A model generated the notes under the pieces. The model made no database searches, was not told the origin of the DNA, and saw only the letters and a program-made list of their open reading frames with translations. Below, one piece after another: positions 29,125-38,606 of a stretch of DNA of 64,000 nucleotides; the stretch's first letter is position 1; every line of letters begins with the position of its first letter. The translations under genes were made by a program, and so were the position numbers. The stretch comes from Ollibium composti (lineage in GTDB: Bacteria; Pseudomonadota; Alphaproteobacteria; Rhizobiales; Rhizobiaceae): positions 186,001 through 250,000 of the forward strand of contig NZ_SSNY01000004.1 in NCBI RefSeq assembly GCF_004801285.1. Reading direction: 5' to 3'.

Positions 29125-29502
29125 ATGACCATCGTGCGAAGAATGCTTGGCTTTGGCATGGCGGGCCTTGCCGTGGCTGCGCTCGCCGCCTGCACCACCG
29201 CCGGCCCCGGCGAGCCGCCGGCAAGCGCGGCCCCCAAGGGCGTCGAAGGTTCATGGATCGACGCGCAGGGCACCGGCCTGTCCACCCTGTCGGCGGGCCG
29301 CTTTCAGACGGTCGCGACCGACACCGGCCAGAAGCTCGCGGACGGCAGCTACAGGCTGACGGGCGCCACCTCGGTCGAGATCACCGGCACATCGCTGATC
29401 CGCCAGACCGGCATCAGCTTCAACTGCCTGCTCGTCTCGACCAGCCAGCTCAACTGCACCAGCGCGACCGGACAGAACTTCGTCCTGACCCGCCGGGGCT
29501 GA
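29125..29502 (+). CDS. omp10: Omp10-like outer-membrane lipoprotein
   Basis: 125-residue lipoprotein: signal peptide with AALAAC and the lipidated Cys at residue 23, then a small beta domain. The pattern GSWIDAQG ... QLNCTSATGQNFVLTRRG closely follows Brucella Omp10 (GSWVDPNG ... QLNCTSSAGSRFSLTRR, from memory), an outer-membrane lipoprotein antigen. Omp10 is related to the metalloprotease-inhibitor (AprI/Inh) fold. It is anchored in the outer membrane; its job in free-living rhizobia is unknown. Followed by a strong terminator. Confidence 0.82.
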   Translation: MTIVRRMLGFGMAGLAVAALAACTTAGPGEPPASAAPKGVEGSWIDAQGTGLSTLSAGRFQTVATDTGQKLADGSYRLTGATSVEITGTSLIRQTGISFNCLLVSTSQLNCTSATGQNFVLTRRG

Positions 29503-29523
29503 AAAATCGCATCGGCATGACAG

Positions 29524-29554
29524 AAGGCAGCGGACTCCGGTCCGCTGCCTTTTT
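29524..29554 (+). terminator. Rho-independent terminator of the Omp10-like gene
   Basis: Eleven-base perfect stem (29524-29534 with 29541-29551, arms AAGGCAGCGGA/TCCGCTGCCTT), six-base loop, then T's to 29554. Placed 21 bases after the stop codon. Confidence 0.9.
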
Positions 29555-29727
29555 CGCGCGCGCCGCCCTTTTTATTTCCGATAGCGGCTGTCTGCGACGG
29601 CAGGAGCCGGCCGCGATTCCGCTTGCATCGAAAAAAGCGCGGTGTGAACATGCCTAGGGACGGGCTGTAGAACTCCGGTCAAACAAGGCTCTTAAAGTCT
29701 GTATCGACTTCATCCGGGAGAGGAAGA

Positions 29728-31710
29728 ATGAAGAAGATCGCTGTCATCGCCGCGCTGTCGGCTTCGACGCTCGGGCTGTCGGCCGGCGCATCCTTTGCCG
29801 ACTACACGCTCAACATCCTCCATTTCAACGACTGGCACAGCCGCATCGAATCCAACAACAAGTACGAATCGACCTGTTCGGCGGAAGAGGAGACGAAGGG
29901 TGAATGCGTCGGCGGCGCCGCCCGCCTGATCACCGCCATCCGTCAGGAGCGCGACAAGCTCAAGGGCCAGAACGTGCTGCTGCTCAACGCCGGCGACAAT
30001 TTCCAGGGCTCGCTGTTCTACACCACCTACAAGGGCGCGGCGGAGGAGGAATTCCTCAACCAGATGGGCCTCGACGCCGTCACCCTCGGCAACCACGAAT
30101 TCGACGACGGCGAGACCGCGCTGGTGCCCTATCTCGACAAGGCGAAGTTCCCGGTCGTCAGCGCCAACGTCATTGCCAACGAGAAGTCGGGCGCCCACGG
30201 CAAGATCAAGCCGTCCATCGTCGTCGAGATCGGCGGCCAGAAGATCGGCATCGTCGGCGGCATCACCAACGACACGCCCGAGATCGCCTCGCCCGGCCCC
30301 AACATCGCCATCGAGGACGACGTGAAGTCGATGACGGCGGCGGTGGAGGCGCTCAAGGCCGAGGGCGTCAACAAGATCATCGCCGTCACCCATATCGGCT
30401 ATCCGCGCGAGCGTGACGTCATCGCCAAGATTCCGGGCGTGGACGTGGTGGTCGGCGGCCACTCGCATTCGCTTCTGTCCAACACGGACCCGAAGGCGGA
30501 AGGCCCCTACCCGACGATGGTGGACAACCCCGACGGCTACAAGGTGCCCGTGGTGCAGGCGGCGTCCTATTCGAAATATCTCGGCGAGGTGAAGATCGTT
30601 TTCGACGACAACGGCGTCGTCAAGGAAGCGAGCGGCGATCCGATCCACCTCGACAAGTCGATCACGCCCGACCCGCAGGTACTCGCCCGCATCAAGGAAC
30701 TCGGCGCGCCGATCGAGGAACTGAAGGCCAAGGAAGTCGGCGAGACGACGGCGGCAATAGACGGCAGCCGCGAAACCTGCCGCGCGCGCGAATGCTCGAT
30801 GGGCAATCTCGTCTCCGACGCCATCCTCGACCGGGTCAAGGACCAGGGCGTCACCATCGTCTTCTCGAACGGCGGCGGCCTGCGCGCCTCCATCGACCAG
30901 GGCAAGGTGACGATGGGCGAAGTGCTCACCGTGCTGCCCTTCCAGAACACGGTCGCCACCTTCAAGCTCGCCGGCAAGGATGTCGTCGCCGCACTTGAGA
31001 ACGGGACGAGCCAGTTGGAAGACGGTGCCGGCCGCTTCGCCCAGGTGGCGGGCCTGAAATATTCGTTCGACAAGTCCAAGGCGCCAGGCAGCCGCATCAG
31101 CGACGTGCTGGTGGCCGACGGCTCGAACTGGGTGCCGATCGACGAGAACAAGGACTATATCGTCGCCACCAACAACTACGTGCGCCAGGGCGGCGACGGC
31201 TACAAGATCTTCGCCGAAAAGGCCAAGGACGCCTACGACTACGGCCCCAGCCTGGAGCAGGTCGTGGCCGACTATCTGAGCGCCCACAGCCCCTATACGC
31301 CGAAAGTCGAGGGCCGCATCACCGAGATCGCCGCCAATGCCGCAGCCGAACCCGCAAAGCCGGCGGAACCGGCCAAGCCTGTGGAAGCCGCGCCTGCCGA
31401 ACCGTCCATGCCGGCGCTGCCGGCCGGCTCCAACGACATCGCCAACTCGCCGCCGAGCCTGCCGGCCGATGGTGCGGCACCTCCGGCCAAGCCTGCGGAA
31501 GCGGCCCCGTCCGAACCGGCAAAGCCGGCCGAGGCCGCACCCGGCGCCGAGACCAGCCATGTCATCGCCAGGGGCGACACCTATTGGGATCTGGCGGTGA
31601 AATACTATGGCGACGGCACCAAGTGGAGGAAGATCGCCGATGCCAATCCCGGTCAGGAGCCGCGTCGCCTGCTGGTCGGCACGACGCTGAAGATCCCGGC
31701 GGCGAAGTAA
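29728..31710 (+). CDS. Secreted 5'-nucleotidase/metallophosphoesterase with LysM domain
   Basis: 660-residue periplasmic enzyme. Signal peptide to about residue 24 (SFA/D). The metallophosphatase domain has LHFNDWHS (31-38), AGDNFQG (88-94), GNHEFD (121-126) and GGHSHS; the 5'-nucleotidase C-terminal domain (about 335-510) has SNGGGLRASI. Then comes a Pro/Ala/Glu-rich linker (about 530-610) and a LysM domain at the end (DTYWDLAVKYYGDGTKWRKIA). It hydrolyses nucleotides or related phosphate esters to nucleosides for scavenging; LysM should tether it to peptidoglycan, an unusual addition to this enzyme family. Start follows GGGAGAGGAAG. Confidence 0.92.
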   Translation: MKKIAVIAALSASTLGLSAGASFADYTLNILHFNDWHSRIESNNKYESTCSAEEETKGECVGGAARLITAIRQERDKLKGQNVLLLNAGDNFQGSLFYTTYKGAAEEEFLNQMGLDAVTLGNHEFDDGETALVPYLDKAKFPVVSANVIANEKSGAHGKIKPSIVVEIGGQKIGIVGGITNDTPEIASPGPNIAIEDDVKSMTAAVEALKAEGVNKIIAVTHIGYPRERDVIAKIPGVDVVVGGHSHSLLSNTDPKAEGPYPTMVDNPDGYKVPVVQAASYSKYLGEVKIVFDDNGVVKEASGDPIHLDKSITPDPQVLARIKELGAPIEELKAKEVGETTAAIDGSRETCRARECSMGNLVSDAILDRVKDQGVTIVFSNGGGLRASIDQGKVTMGEVLTVLPFQNTVATFKLAGKDVVAALENGTSQLEDGAGRFAQVAGLKYSFDKSKAPGSRISDVLVADGSNWVPIDENKDYIVATNNYVRQGGDGYKIFAEKAKDAYDYGPSLEQVVADYLSAHSPYTPKVEGRITEIAANAAAEPAKPAEPAKPVEAAPAEPSMPALPAGSNDIANSPPSLPADGAAPPAKPAEAAPSEPAKPAEAAPGAETSHVIARGDTYWDLAVKYYGDGTKWRKIADANPGQEPRRLLVGTTLKIPAAK

Positions 31711-31730
31711 GGCCCCAGGTTCAGTCACGA

Positions 31731-31759
31731 ACGCCCGCCTCGGACCGGGGCGGGTGTTT
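31731..31759 (+). terminator. Probable terminator after the nucleotidase gene
   Basis: G/C-rich stem formed by CGCCCGCC (31732-31739) and GGCGGGTG (31749-31756, with G-U pairing), followed by TTT. It is 21 bases after the stop codon. The T-tract is short, so termination may be partial. Confidence 0.5.
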
Positions 31760-31849
31760 GCCTGACGGAAGGTGCGGCCAGACGCGGCATTGCATCGCTG
31801 GCGGACATGGTTAGACCGTCCGCCAAGTCCAGCAGGCCGGAGAGCCGAA

Positions 31850-32908
31850 ATGCCGTCAGCCAGAACCGCCGTCGCCGAAGCGCCGAAAAAAGCCGCATCC
31901 GATGCGCCCCTTGCATCCGCCAAGGACAAGGTCGGCATCATGCTGCTTAACCTCGGCACGCCGGACGGCACCGACTACTGGCCGATGTGGCGCTATCTCA
32001 GGGAATTCCTGTCCGATCCGCGCATCATCGAGCTCAACAAGGCGATCTGGTATCCGATCCTCTACGGGCTGGTGCTGACGACGCGGCCGCAGAAATCGGG
32101 CGCCAACTACGCGCGCATCTGGAACCGCGAGAAAAACGAGTCGCCGCTGCACACCTTTACCCGCGCCCAGGCCGAGAAGCTTGCGCCGGCGCTGGCCGAC
32201 CTGCCGAATGTCACGGTCGACTGGGCCATGCGCTACGGCAATCCCTCGACCGGCAGCGTTGCCGAGCGGCTGGTAGCGCAAGGCTGCGACCGCCTGCTCG
32301 CCTTCCCGCTCTATCCGCAGTATTCGGCGACCACCACGGCGACCGCCAACGACCAGCTCTTCCGCGCGCTGGCGAAGATGCGGCGCGCACCGGCGGTGCG
32401 CAGCGTGCCGCCATATTATGCCGAGCCCGTATACATCGAGGCGCTGGCCGCCTCGATCGAAAAGCACCTTGCGACCCTCGACTTCGAGCCGGAGGTGGTC
32501 ATCACCTCCTATCACGGCATCCCAAAACCCTATTCCGACAAGGGCGACCCCTATCACGCGCACTGTCTGGAAACGACGCGGCTACTGCGTGAAAAACTCG
32601 GTTGGGACGAGAAGAAGATGATCGCCACCTTCCAGTCACGCTTCGGCGCGCAGGAATGGTTGCAGCCTTACACCGACAAGACGGTGGAACGGCTGGCGAA
32701 GGAAGGCGTCAAGCGCATCGCCATCGTCAATCCGGGCTTTTCGGTCGATTGCATCGAGACGCTGGATGAGATCGGTCGCGAGGTGCGCGACGAATTTCTG
32801 CACGCCGGCGGCGAGAAGTTTTCCCATATCCCCTGTCTCAACGACAGCCCCGAAGGCATGACGGTGATCGAGACGCTGGTCAGGCGCGAACTCGCCGGCT
32901 GGGCCTGA
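31850..32908 (+). CDS. hemH: Ferrochelatase
   Basis: 352-residue enzyme inserting Fe2+ into protoporphyrin IX in the last step of heme synthesis. The metal and porphyrin site is seen in TSYHGIPKPY (conserved His) and in the conserved PLYPQYSATTT and CLNDSP segments. The N-terminal MLLNLGTPDGTDYWPMWRYLREFLSD is a family hallmark. It lacks the C-terminal extension of [2Fe-2S] ferrochelatases, as expected for a bacterial form. Start at ATG 31850; upstream frame gives an unlikely leader. The next gene is 187 bases away across a palindromic repeat. Confidence 0.95.
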   Translation: MPSARTAVAEAPKKAASDAPLASAKDKVGIMLLNLGTPDGTDYWPMWRYLREFLSDPRIIELNKAIWYPILYGLVLTTRPQKSGANYARIWNREKNESPLHTFTRAQAEKLAPALADLPNVTVDWAMRYGNPSTGSVAERLVAQGCDRLLAFPLYPQYSATTTATANDQLFRALAKMRRAPAVRSVPPYYAEPVYIEALAASIEKHLATLDFEPEVVITSYHGIPKPYSDKGDPYHAHCLETTRLLREKLGWDEKKMIATFQSRFGAQEWLQPYTDKTVERLAKEGVKRIAIVNPGFSVDCIETLDEIGREVRDEFLHAGGEKFSHIPCLNDSPEGMTVIETLVRRELAGWA

Positions 32909-33035
32909 GGGACGGCGGGCCGGCTTGTCGGCTCGGACCATTCCACGCGGCGCAGCGATTGTAACGCCGCAAAATCCCCCCTAAGTGTCTTATGATCGGC
33001 GAACGGGATGGGCCTTGCCGCCGGCGCTATTCTAC

Positions 33036-33079
33036 GCATGTCCTTGTCCCGGAACCGGTTCTCGCTTCCGGAAACATGC
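33036..33079. repeat. RIME-like palindromic repeat, copy 2 (inverted)
   Basis: 44-bp palindrome bounded by GCATGT and ACATGC with inner arms CCGGAA and TTCCGG. It is the reverse complement, with a few changes, of the copy at 8965-9009. It lies in the 5' leader of the SPFH gene, ending about 16 bases before the start codon, so it could fold in that mRNA near the ribosome site. Confidence 0.7.
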
Positions 33080-33095
33080 CTTGAGGGAGTGACGC

Positions 33096-34049
33096 ATGGG
33101 TTTCACCGGCTTCGACGTGGTAATTCCGGTTCTTGTCGTTCTCGTCCTGCTGATCCTTTTCACCGGCATCAAGACCGTTCCGCAGGGCTATAACTACACG
33201 GTCGAGCGCTTCGGTCGCTACACCAAGACGCTGAGCCCCGGCCTCAACCTGATCATTCCCTTCATCGACCGCATCGGCGCTAAGATGAACATGATGGAGC
33301 AGGTGCTGGACGTTCCCACCCAGGAGATCATCACCAAGGACAACGCCATCGTCGCGGTGGACGGCGTCGCCTTCTACCAGGTGCTGAACGCGCCGCAGGC
33401 CGCCTATCAGGTGGCCGGCCTGCAGAACGCGTTGCTCAACCTCACCATGACCAACATCCGCACCGTCATGGGCTCGATGGACCTCGACGAGCTGCTCTCC
33501 AACCGCGACGCCATCAACGAGCGGCTGCTGAGGGTGGTGGACGAGGCCGCGCATCCGTGGGGCATCAAGGTCACCCGCGTCGAGATCAAGGACATCAACC
33601 CGCCGGCGAACCTGGTGGATTCGATGGCCCGCCAGATGATGGCCGAGCGCGACAAGCGCGCGCAGATTCTTGCCGCCGAGGGTCTGAAGCAGGCGCAGAT
33701 CCTCGAGGCAGAAGGCCGCCGCGAGGCCGCCTTCCGCGACGCCGAGGCGCGCGAGCGCGCGGCCGAGGCCGAGGCCAAGGCGACTCAGGTCGTCTCCGAA
33801 GCCATTGCCAAGGGCGACACCCAGGCACTCAACTACTTCGTCGCGCAGAAATACACCGAGGCGCTGACCCGTATCGGATCGGCGACCAACTCCAAGATCG
33901 TGCTGATGCCGCTCGAAGCCTCCTCGCTGATCGGCACGCTGGGCGGCATCGGCGAGATCGCCCGCGAGGTGTTCAAGAACGACGGCTCCTCGACCCCGCA
34001 GCGGCAGGCGGCGCGCCCGCCGCTGGTGCGCCCCGGCGAGACCTCGTAG
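33096..34049 (+). CDS. qmcA: SPFH/band-7 membrane protein (QmcA-like)
   Basis: 317-residue stomatin/prohibitin-family protein. One N-terminal membrane helix (about residues 7-25), the SPFH domain (about 25-200, with [23 protein letters not shown] start) and a long coiled coil (about 195-250, Ala/Glu/Arg-rich). Family members form large ring assemblies in the inner membrane that organise proteases or lipids. It is followed 15 bases later by an NfeD-family gene, the usual partner pair, so they are one operon and probably one complex. Confidence 0.92.
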   Translation: MGFTGFDVVIPVLVVLVLLILFTGIKTVPQGYNYTVERFGRYTKTLSPGLNLIIPFIDRIGAKMNMMEQVLDVPTQEIITKDNAIVAVDGVAFYQVLNAPQAAYQVAGLQNALLNLTMTNIRTVMGSMDLDELLSNRDAINERLLRVVDEAAHPWGIKVTRVEIKDINPPANLVDSMARQMMAERDKRAQILAAEGLKQAQILEAEGRREAAFRDAEARERAAEAEAKATQVVSEAIAKGDTQALNYFVAQKYTEALTRIGSATNSKIVLMPLEASSLIGTLGGIGEIAREVFKNDGSSTPQRQAARPPLVRPGETS

Positions 34050-34064
34050 GCGCGGAGGCCGGCC

Positions 34065-34532
34065 ATGCTGGAGCGCATCTTCGCCGAACTCGGGCCGTGG
34101 AACTGGATGGTGCTCGGCTTCATCCTGCTGGTGCTGGAGATCGCCGTTCCCGGTGTCTTCCTCCTGTGGATCGGCATTGCGGCGCTCATCGTCGGCGCCG
34201 TCTCACTGGCGCTGTGGGACGCCGGCTTCTGGATCTGGCAGGTGCAGGTGGTCGCATTCCTGGCGCTGTCGCTGGTCTCGGCCTATGTCGGCAAGCAGAT
34301 CGTCGGCCGGCGCGAGGGCGAGAGCGACCAGCCGCTGCTCAACCGCCGCGGCGAACAGATGATCGGCCGCACGGCGACGCTTGTCGAGCCGATCCGCGAA
34401 GGCCGCGGCCGCATCCAGCTCGGCGACACGCTATGGCGCGTCTCCGGTCCCGACCTGCCGGCCGGCACCCGCGTCAGGGTAACGGGCACCACCGACACCG
34501 ACCTTGAACTGAAGGTCGAGCCGGTTCCGTAG
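34065..34532 (+). CDS. NfeD-family membrane protein
   Basis: 155-residue protein with two or three N-terminal hydrophobic helices (about residues 12-75) and a C-terminal OB-fold domain (about 90-155), the short NfeD1b type without the serine-protease part. It starts 15 bases after the SPFH gene, the standard arrangement, and is thought to act with the SPFH assembly as a membrane organiser. No catalytic residues are expected in this short form. Confidence 0.9.
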   Translation: MLERIFAELGPWNWMVLGFILLVLEIAVPGVFLLWIGIAALIVGAVSLALWDAGFWIWQVQVVAFLALSLVSAYVGKQIVGRREGESDQPLLNRRGEQMIGRTATLVEPIREGRGRIQLGDTLWRVSGPDLPAGTRVRVTGTTDTDLELKVEPVP

Positions 34533-34589
34533 GGGTCGCGGCGGATATTCGTACCGTCAAATAATTTCAAAGACGAGCCGGTTTCCGCC

Positions 34590-35573
34590 TCACGCAGCAC
34601 CGATGCGCAAGAGATCGTGGAAATGCACCAGGCCGATGGGACGCCCGCCTTCGACGACGACGAGCGCGCCGATCTTGTTCTCGTTGAGATAGGCGATCGC
34701 AGCTCCCGCCGACATGTCGGGAGAAACGGTCTTGGGCGTCCGCGTCATCACCTCCTCCACCGCCACGTCCTTGAGGTTGCGGTGCAGGTTACGCGCCAGG
34801 TCGCCGTCGGTGATGATGCCGGCCAGCCGGCCGGCCTCGTCGACGATGACGACGCAGCCGACCTTCTTGTTGGACAGCGTCATCACCGCTTCCGGCATCT
34901 TGGTGCCGAGCGGTACCAGCGGCAGGTCGTCGCCGGTGCGCATCACCTTGGCCAGATGCGTCAGCGTCGCGCCCAGCTTGCCGCCCGGGTGGTAGCCGAG
35001 GAAGTCTTCCGGCGTGAAGCCGCGCGCTTCCAGCAGCGCCATCGCCAGCGCGTCGCCCACTGTCAGTTGCAACAGCGCCGAGGTCGTCGGCGCCAGTCCG
35101 TGCGGGCAGGCTTCGGGCGCATGCGGCAGCGCCAGCACGACATCGGCCTCGCGGGCCAGCGACGATTTCACGCCCGAGGTCAGCGCGATCAGCGGGATGC
35201 CGAAGCGGCGCGAATAGCCGACGATGCCGCGCAGTTCCGCGCTCTCGCCCGACCATGACATGGCAAGAATGGCGTCGTCCGGCGTGATCATGCCGAGGTC
35301 GCCATGGTTGGCCTCGACCGGATGGACGAAGAAGGCCGGCGTGCCGGTGGAGGCGAGCGTCGCGGCGATCTTGGAGCCGATATGGCCGCTTTTGCCGACG
35401 CCGGTGACGATGACGCGGCCACGGATGCCGGCGATCATCTCGACCGCATCGGCGAACGGCTCGGCCAGCCCGTCGGCCAGGGCCTGCGACAACATGGCAA
35501 GGCCGGCCTGCTCGGTGGACACCGTTCGCAAGGCCGAGGCGATGGAGGCCTGCCGGTCGGGTTTCCTGTTCAT
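34590..35573 (-). CDS. kdsD: D-arabinose-5-phosphate isomerase (KdsD/KpsF)
   Basis: 327-residue enzyme converting ribulose 5-phosphate to arabinose 5-phosphate, the first step to KDO of lipopolysaccharide. SIS domain (about 40-180) with VTGVGKSGHIGSKIA and the conserved SWSGES and HGLAPTTS segments; two CBS domains at about 205-327. The start is placed at 35573 (MNRKPD), which has GGGAG at a good distance; a Met at 35591 lacks one. It is divergent from the beta-barrel gene and converges on NfeD. Confidence 0.93.
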   Translation of the reverse strand: MNRKPDRQASIASALRTVSTEQAGLAMLSQALADGLAEPFADAVEMIAGIRGRVIVTGVGKSGHIGSKIAATLASTGTPAFFVHPVEANHGDLGMITPDDAILAMSWSGESAELRGIVGYSRRFGIPLIALTSGVKSSLAREADVVLALPHAPEACPHGLAPTTSALLQLTVGDALAMALLEARGFTPEDFLGYHPGGKLGATLTHLAKVMRTGDDLPLVPLGTKMPEAVMTLSNKKVGCVVIVDEAGRLAGIITDGDLARNLHRNLKDVAVEEVMTRTPKTVSPDMSAGAAIAYLNENKIGALVVVEGGRPIGLVHFHDLLRIGAA

Positions 35574-35734
35574 CGACGCTCCCGCAAACATGACGACGCG
35601 CTTACTGCTTCGGCCCCGCTTTGTCCAATGCAATCGCCTCGGCCAGCCGCCTGAGAGACACCTCCTCAACGCTCCGTTAACCATCCCCATTTACGGTCCG
35701 GTAAGCATGGCGCGCGCGCGCCGCCGAGGTGACG

Positions 35735-37447
35735 ATGTCGCATGCCCAGCCCCTACAAGGACCACGCAGAGGCCGAAAGGCCGCGCGTGCGCTGCTTCTG
35801 GCGGCTGGCACGGCCGTGCTCCTTTGTCCCCTTCCGCTTGCGGCACAACAGGCGGGCACGAATACCTCCGCGACCGATCCGACACTTCTGAACACCGGCG
35901 CCGCCAGGCGCCCGGCGGCAACGAACGGGGTTCGGCCTGCCACCGCGAACGCGCCGAGCCAGACCGCGACCGCGATGCCGACCTATCAGCCCGTCAGTCC
36001 GGGCGCCGTGCCGGAGGCAACCGATCCGGCCGGGAGCGACGATGCCGATGCCATCCCCGTCGACGACGGCACCGACACCGGTGCAGCGTCGCTTGTTCCA
36101 GCCGTTCCGGCCCCCCCGCGCCCGAACGGGACCGATGACCAGACGACGGCGACCACACCGGCGAGGACGCGCGCGGCGACGGCCGATCCCGATGCGGCGC
36201 CCGAACCGACCAACCGGCGGGCCCGCAGCGTCGACGCCGACGACCGCCAGCCCCTCGATCCGCGCACCGAAAGGACCGGCTCGATCGAAGGCGGCCAGAT
36301 GAGGCCGGACGACGACCCTTTCGCGCCGGTCGGCATCCCCTTCGGCAGTTTCGTGCTGAGGCCCTCGATCGAGCAGGGATTGACGGCCACCACCAATGCC
36401 AGCGGCGGCCCCGGCGGCAGCTCCGCCATCCTGTCGGAAACGACGCTGCGCCTCAACGCCACGTCGGACTGGGTGTCGAACTCGGCGACGATCGACGCAT
36501 CCGGCACCTTCCGCGAAAGCCTTTCGGGCGAAAGCCTGGACGACGCGCGCGGCCGCATCGACGGGACGCTCAACCTCGATCTCGATCACGAATGGCGGGC
36601 CACCGCCAAGGCCGGTTATGAAATCGCGCCCGAATCGGCGTCTTCGCCCGTCGTCATCGGCGATGTCGCCTCGCAACCGTCGCGCCAGTCGCTGGACGGC
36701 AGCCTGGCCATCGCCAAGGATATCGGCAAGCTGCGCTTCGGCCTGACGGGTGCTGCTCAACGCGACACCTACGGCGACGCCGACCTCCTGGGCGGCGGCG
36801 TGCTTTCGCAGAAAGACCGCAACGAAACGCTCTACACCACGACGCTGCGCGGCGGTTACGAGATTTCTCCCGCCCTGACGCCGTTCGCGGAACTGGAGGT
36901 CGGGCGCCGGATCTACGACCAGCGCGTCGATGCCAGCGGCTACGCGCGCTCGGCCGACCGGCTGGGCATCCGCGCCGGAACCGAACTCGACCTCGGCGAG
37001 AAGCTGAACGGCGAAATCTCGGCCGGCTGGTTGAGCGAGAACCCCGACGACAACCGGCTGGCGGCGGTTTCCGGCGCCTCGATCAATGCCGACTTCAAAT
37101 GGTCGCCCGAACGCGGCACCACCATCGGCCTGCTCGGCAACACCACGATCGAAGGCACGACGACGCCCGGCGAAACCGGCGATCTGCTCTATTCCGGTCA
37201 GCTGACGGGAGAACGTCGTATCCGCGAGGACCTAACCGCCAATGCATCGCTCGGCGCCGCCTGGCGCGACTATGCCGGTTCCAGCGACCACGACCTGATC
37301 CTGAGCGCCGAGGCAGGCCTGACATGGTGGCTCAACCGCTATGTCGGCCTGAGCACCAAGGCCCGCTACGAAAAGCAGACGTCGAGCCTGCCCGGCCGCG
37401 ATTACGACGAGGCCAGCATCTTCGCCGGCATCAAGGTGCAGCGCTGA
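35735..37447 (+). CDS. Outer-membrane beta-barrel protein with Pro/Thr-rich N-terminal region
   Basis: 570-residue exported protein. Signal peptide to about residue 38 (LAA/QQ); residues 40-195 are a low-complexity Pro/Ala/Thr/Asp-rich region; residues 205-570 show alternating patterns and end in a C-terminal beta-strand typical of an outer-membrane barrel, similar to the BBP2_2 porin-like family (PF10082). Members of that group include exopolysaccharide outer-membrane proteins. Flanking kdsD and galU, both making precursors of surface polysaccharide, hint at an envelope or polysaccharide role. The family call is moderate; no catalytic motif exists. Confidence 0.72.
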   Translation: MSHAQPLQGPRRGRKAARALLLAAGTAVLLCPLPLAAQQAGTNTSATDPTLLNTGAARRPAATNGVRPATANAPSQTATAMPTYQPVSPGAVPEATDPAGSDDADAIPVDDGTDTGAASLVPAVPAPPRPNGTDDQTTATTPARTRAATADPDAAPEPTNRRARSVDADDRQPLDPRTERTGSIEGGQMRPDDDPFAPVGIPFGSFVLRPSIEQGLTATTNASGGPGGSSAILSETTLRLNATSDWVSNSATIDASGTFRESLSGESLDDARGRIDGTLNLDLDHEWRATAKAGYEIAPESASSPVVIGDVASQPSRQSLDGSLAIAKDIGKLRFGLTGAAQRDTYGDADLLGGGVLSQKDRNETLYTTTLRGGYEISPALTPFAELEVGRRIYDQRVDASGYARSADRLGIRAGTELDLGEKLNGEISAGWLSENPDDNRLAAVSGASINADFKWSPERGTTIGLLGNTTIEGTTTPGETGDLLYSGQLTGERRIREDLTANASLGAAWRDYAGSSDHDLILSAEAGLTWWLNRYVGLSTKARYEKQTSSLPGRDYDEASIFAGIKVQR

Positions 37448-37501
37448 CGCGGCTCCACTTCTGACGGAACAGCCCCTTGCCTGCCTGACGCAGGCGAGCG
37501 A

Positions 37502-38404
37502 TCACCCCGCGGCGCGGCGCAGCAGCGGCTCGAACTCGTCGAGCAGGCCGCGGATGACGCCGGCCATGCCCTGGTTGATGTCCTTGCGCCACAGCGCGAA
37601 AGCGACGTTGGCCTCGATGAAGCCTTCCGGCGAACCGCAGTCGAATGTGCGCCCCTGGTAGTGGTAGCCATAGAAGGATTGCTTCTGCCGCAGCTTCAGC
37701 ATGGCGTCGGTGAGCTGGATCTCGTTGCCGGTGCCCTTCTCCTGGCTTTCCAGGATGGAGAATATCTCCGGCTGCAGGATATAGCGTCCGTTGATGAAGA
37801 GATTGGACGGCGCCGTGCCCGGTTTCGGCTTCTCCACCATCTCGGTGATGCGGAAACCGGTATGGGCGGCCTCGCCGCGCCCGACGATGCCGTATTTATG
37901 CGCTTCCGCCGGATCGCACTCCTGCACGGCGATGATGTTGTCGCCCGTCTGCTCGTAGAGCTCGACCATGTCGCGCGTGCAGCTCTTTTCCGACTGCATG
38001 ATCATGTCGGGCAGAAGCAGCGCGAAGGGCTCGTCGCCGACCAGTTCGCGCGCGCACCACACCGCATGGCCAAGGCCGAGCGGTACCTGCTGGCGGGTGA
38101 AGCTGGTCTGTCCCGGCGACGGCTGCAGGCGTTGCAGGCGGTCGAGCTGGTCGCCCTTCCCGCGCTGCGCCAGCGTGTCGTAGAGCTCGAACTGGACGTC
38201 GAAATGGTCCTCGATGACGGCCTTGTTGCGGCCGGTGACGAAGATGAAATGCTCGATGCCGGCTTCGCGCGCCTCGTCCACCACATACTGGATGACGGGC
38301 TTGTCGACGACCGTCAGCATCTCCTTCGGGATCGCCTTGGTGGCGGGAAGGAAGCGTGTGCCGAGGCCGGCGACCGGGAAGACTGCCTTGCGAACTTTTC
38401 TCAT
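37502..38404 (-). CDS. galU: UTP-glucose-1-phosphate uridylyltransferase
   Basis: 300-residue nucleotidyltransferase making UDP-glucose from glucose 1-phosphate and UTP, needed for LPS, exopolysaccharide (ExoN role) and cyclic glucan. The N-terminal [18 protein letters not shown] is diagnostic, and later [22 protein letters not shown] and DCGSPEG blocks are in place. The start at 38404 is the first with a normal N-terminus; a frame upstream to 38773 gives implausible sequence. It converges on the beta-barrel gene and diverges from the transglycosylase gene. Confidence 0.96.
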   Translation of the reverse strand: MRKVRKAVFPVAGLGTRFLPATKAIPKEMLTVVDKPVIQYVVDEAREAGIEHFIFVTGRNKAVIEDHFDVQFELYDTLAQRGKGDQLDRLQRLQPSPGQTSFTRQQVPLGLGHAVWCARELVGDEPFALLLPDMIMQSEKSCTRDMVELYEQTGDNIIAVQECDPAEAHKYGIVGRGEAAHTGFRITEMVEKPKPGTAPSNLFINGRYILQPEIFSILESQEKGTGNEIQLTDAMLKLRQKQSFYGYHYQGRTFDCGSPEGFIEANVAFALWRKDINQGMAGVIRGLLDEFEPLLRRAAG

Positions 38405-38606
38405 GATGCGACTTTCCATTGGATGGTGCGCAGCCACCCCATAGTGGGACATTTTGACGCCGGAATCGAGGTGTATCGGAATCCGGCGCGAGCGAAACCT
38501 ACAAGCTTCAAGTTGCTTTTTCGTTCCCAGGGCGGCGCATGGTAAACCAATTCCTAACCGGGTTCGGCGATGAATGACCTTCCTGCGACGATGTAAGGAG
38601 GAAAAG

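Noticed and set aside
37477..37497. Hairpin GCCTGC/GCAGGC between the beta-barrel gene and galU as a terminator
   Set aside because: Six-base stem without a T-tract on either strand; it may be incidental.
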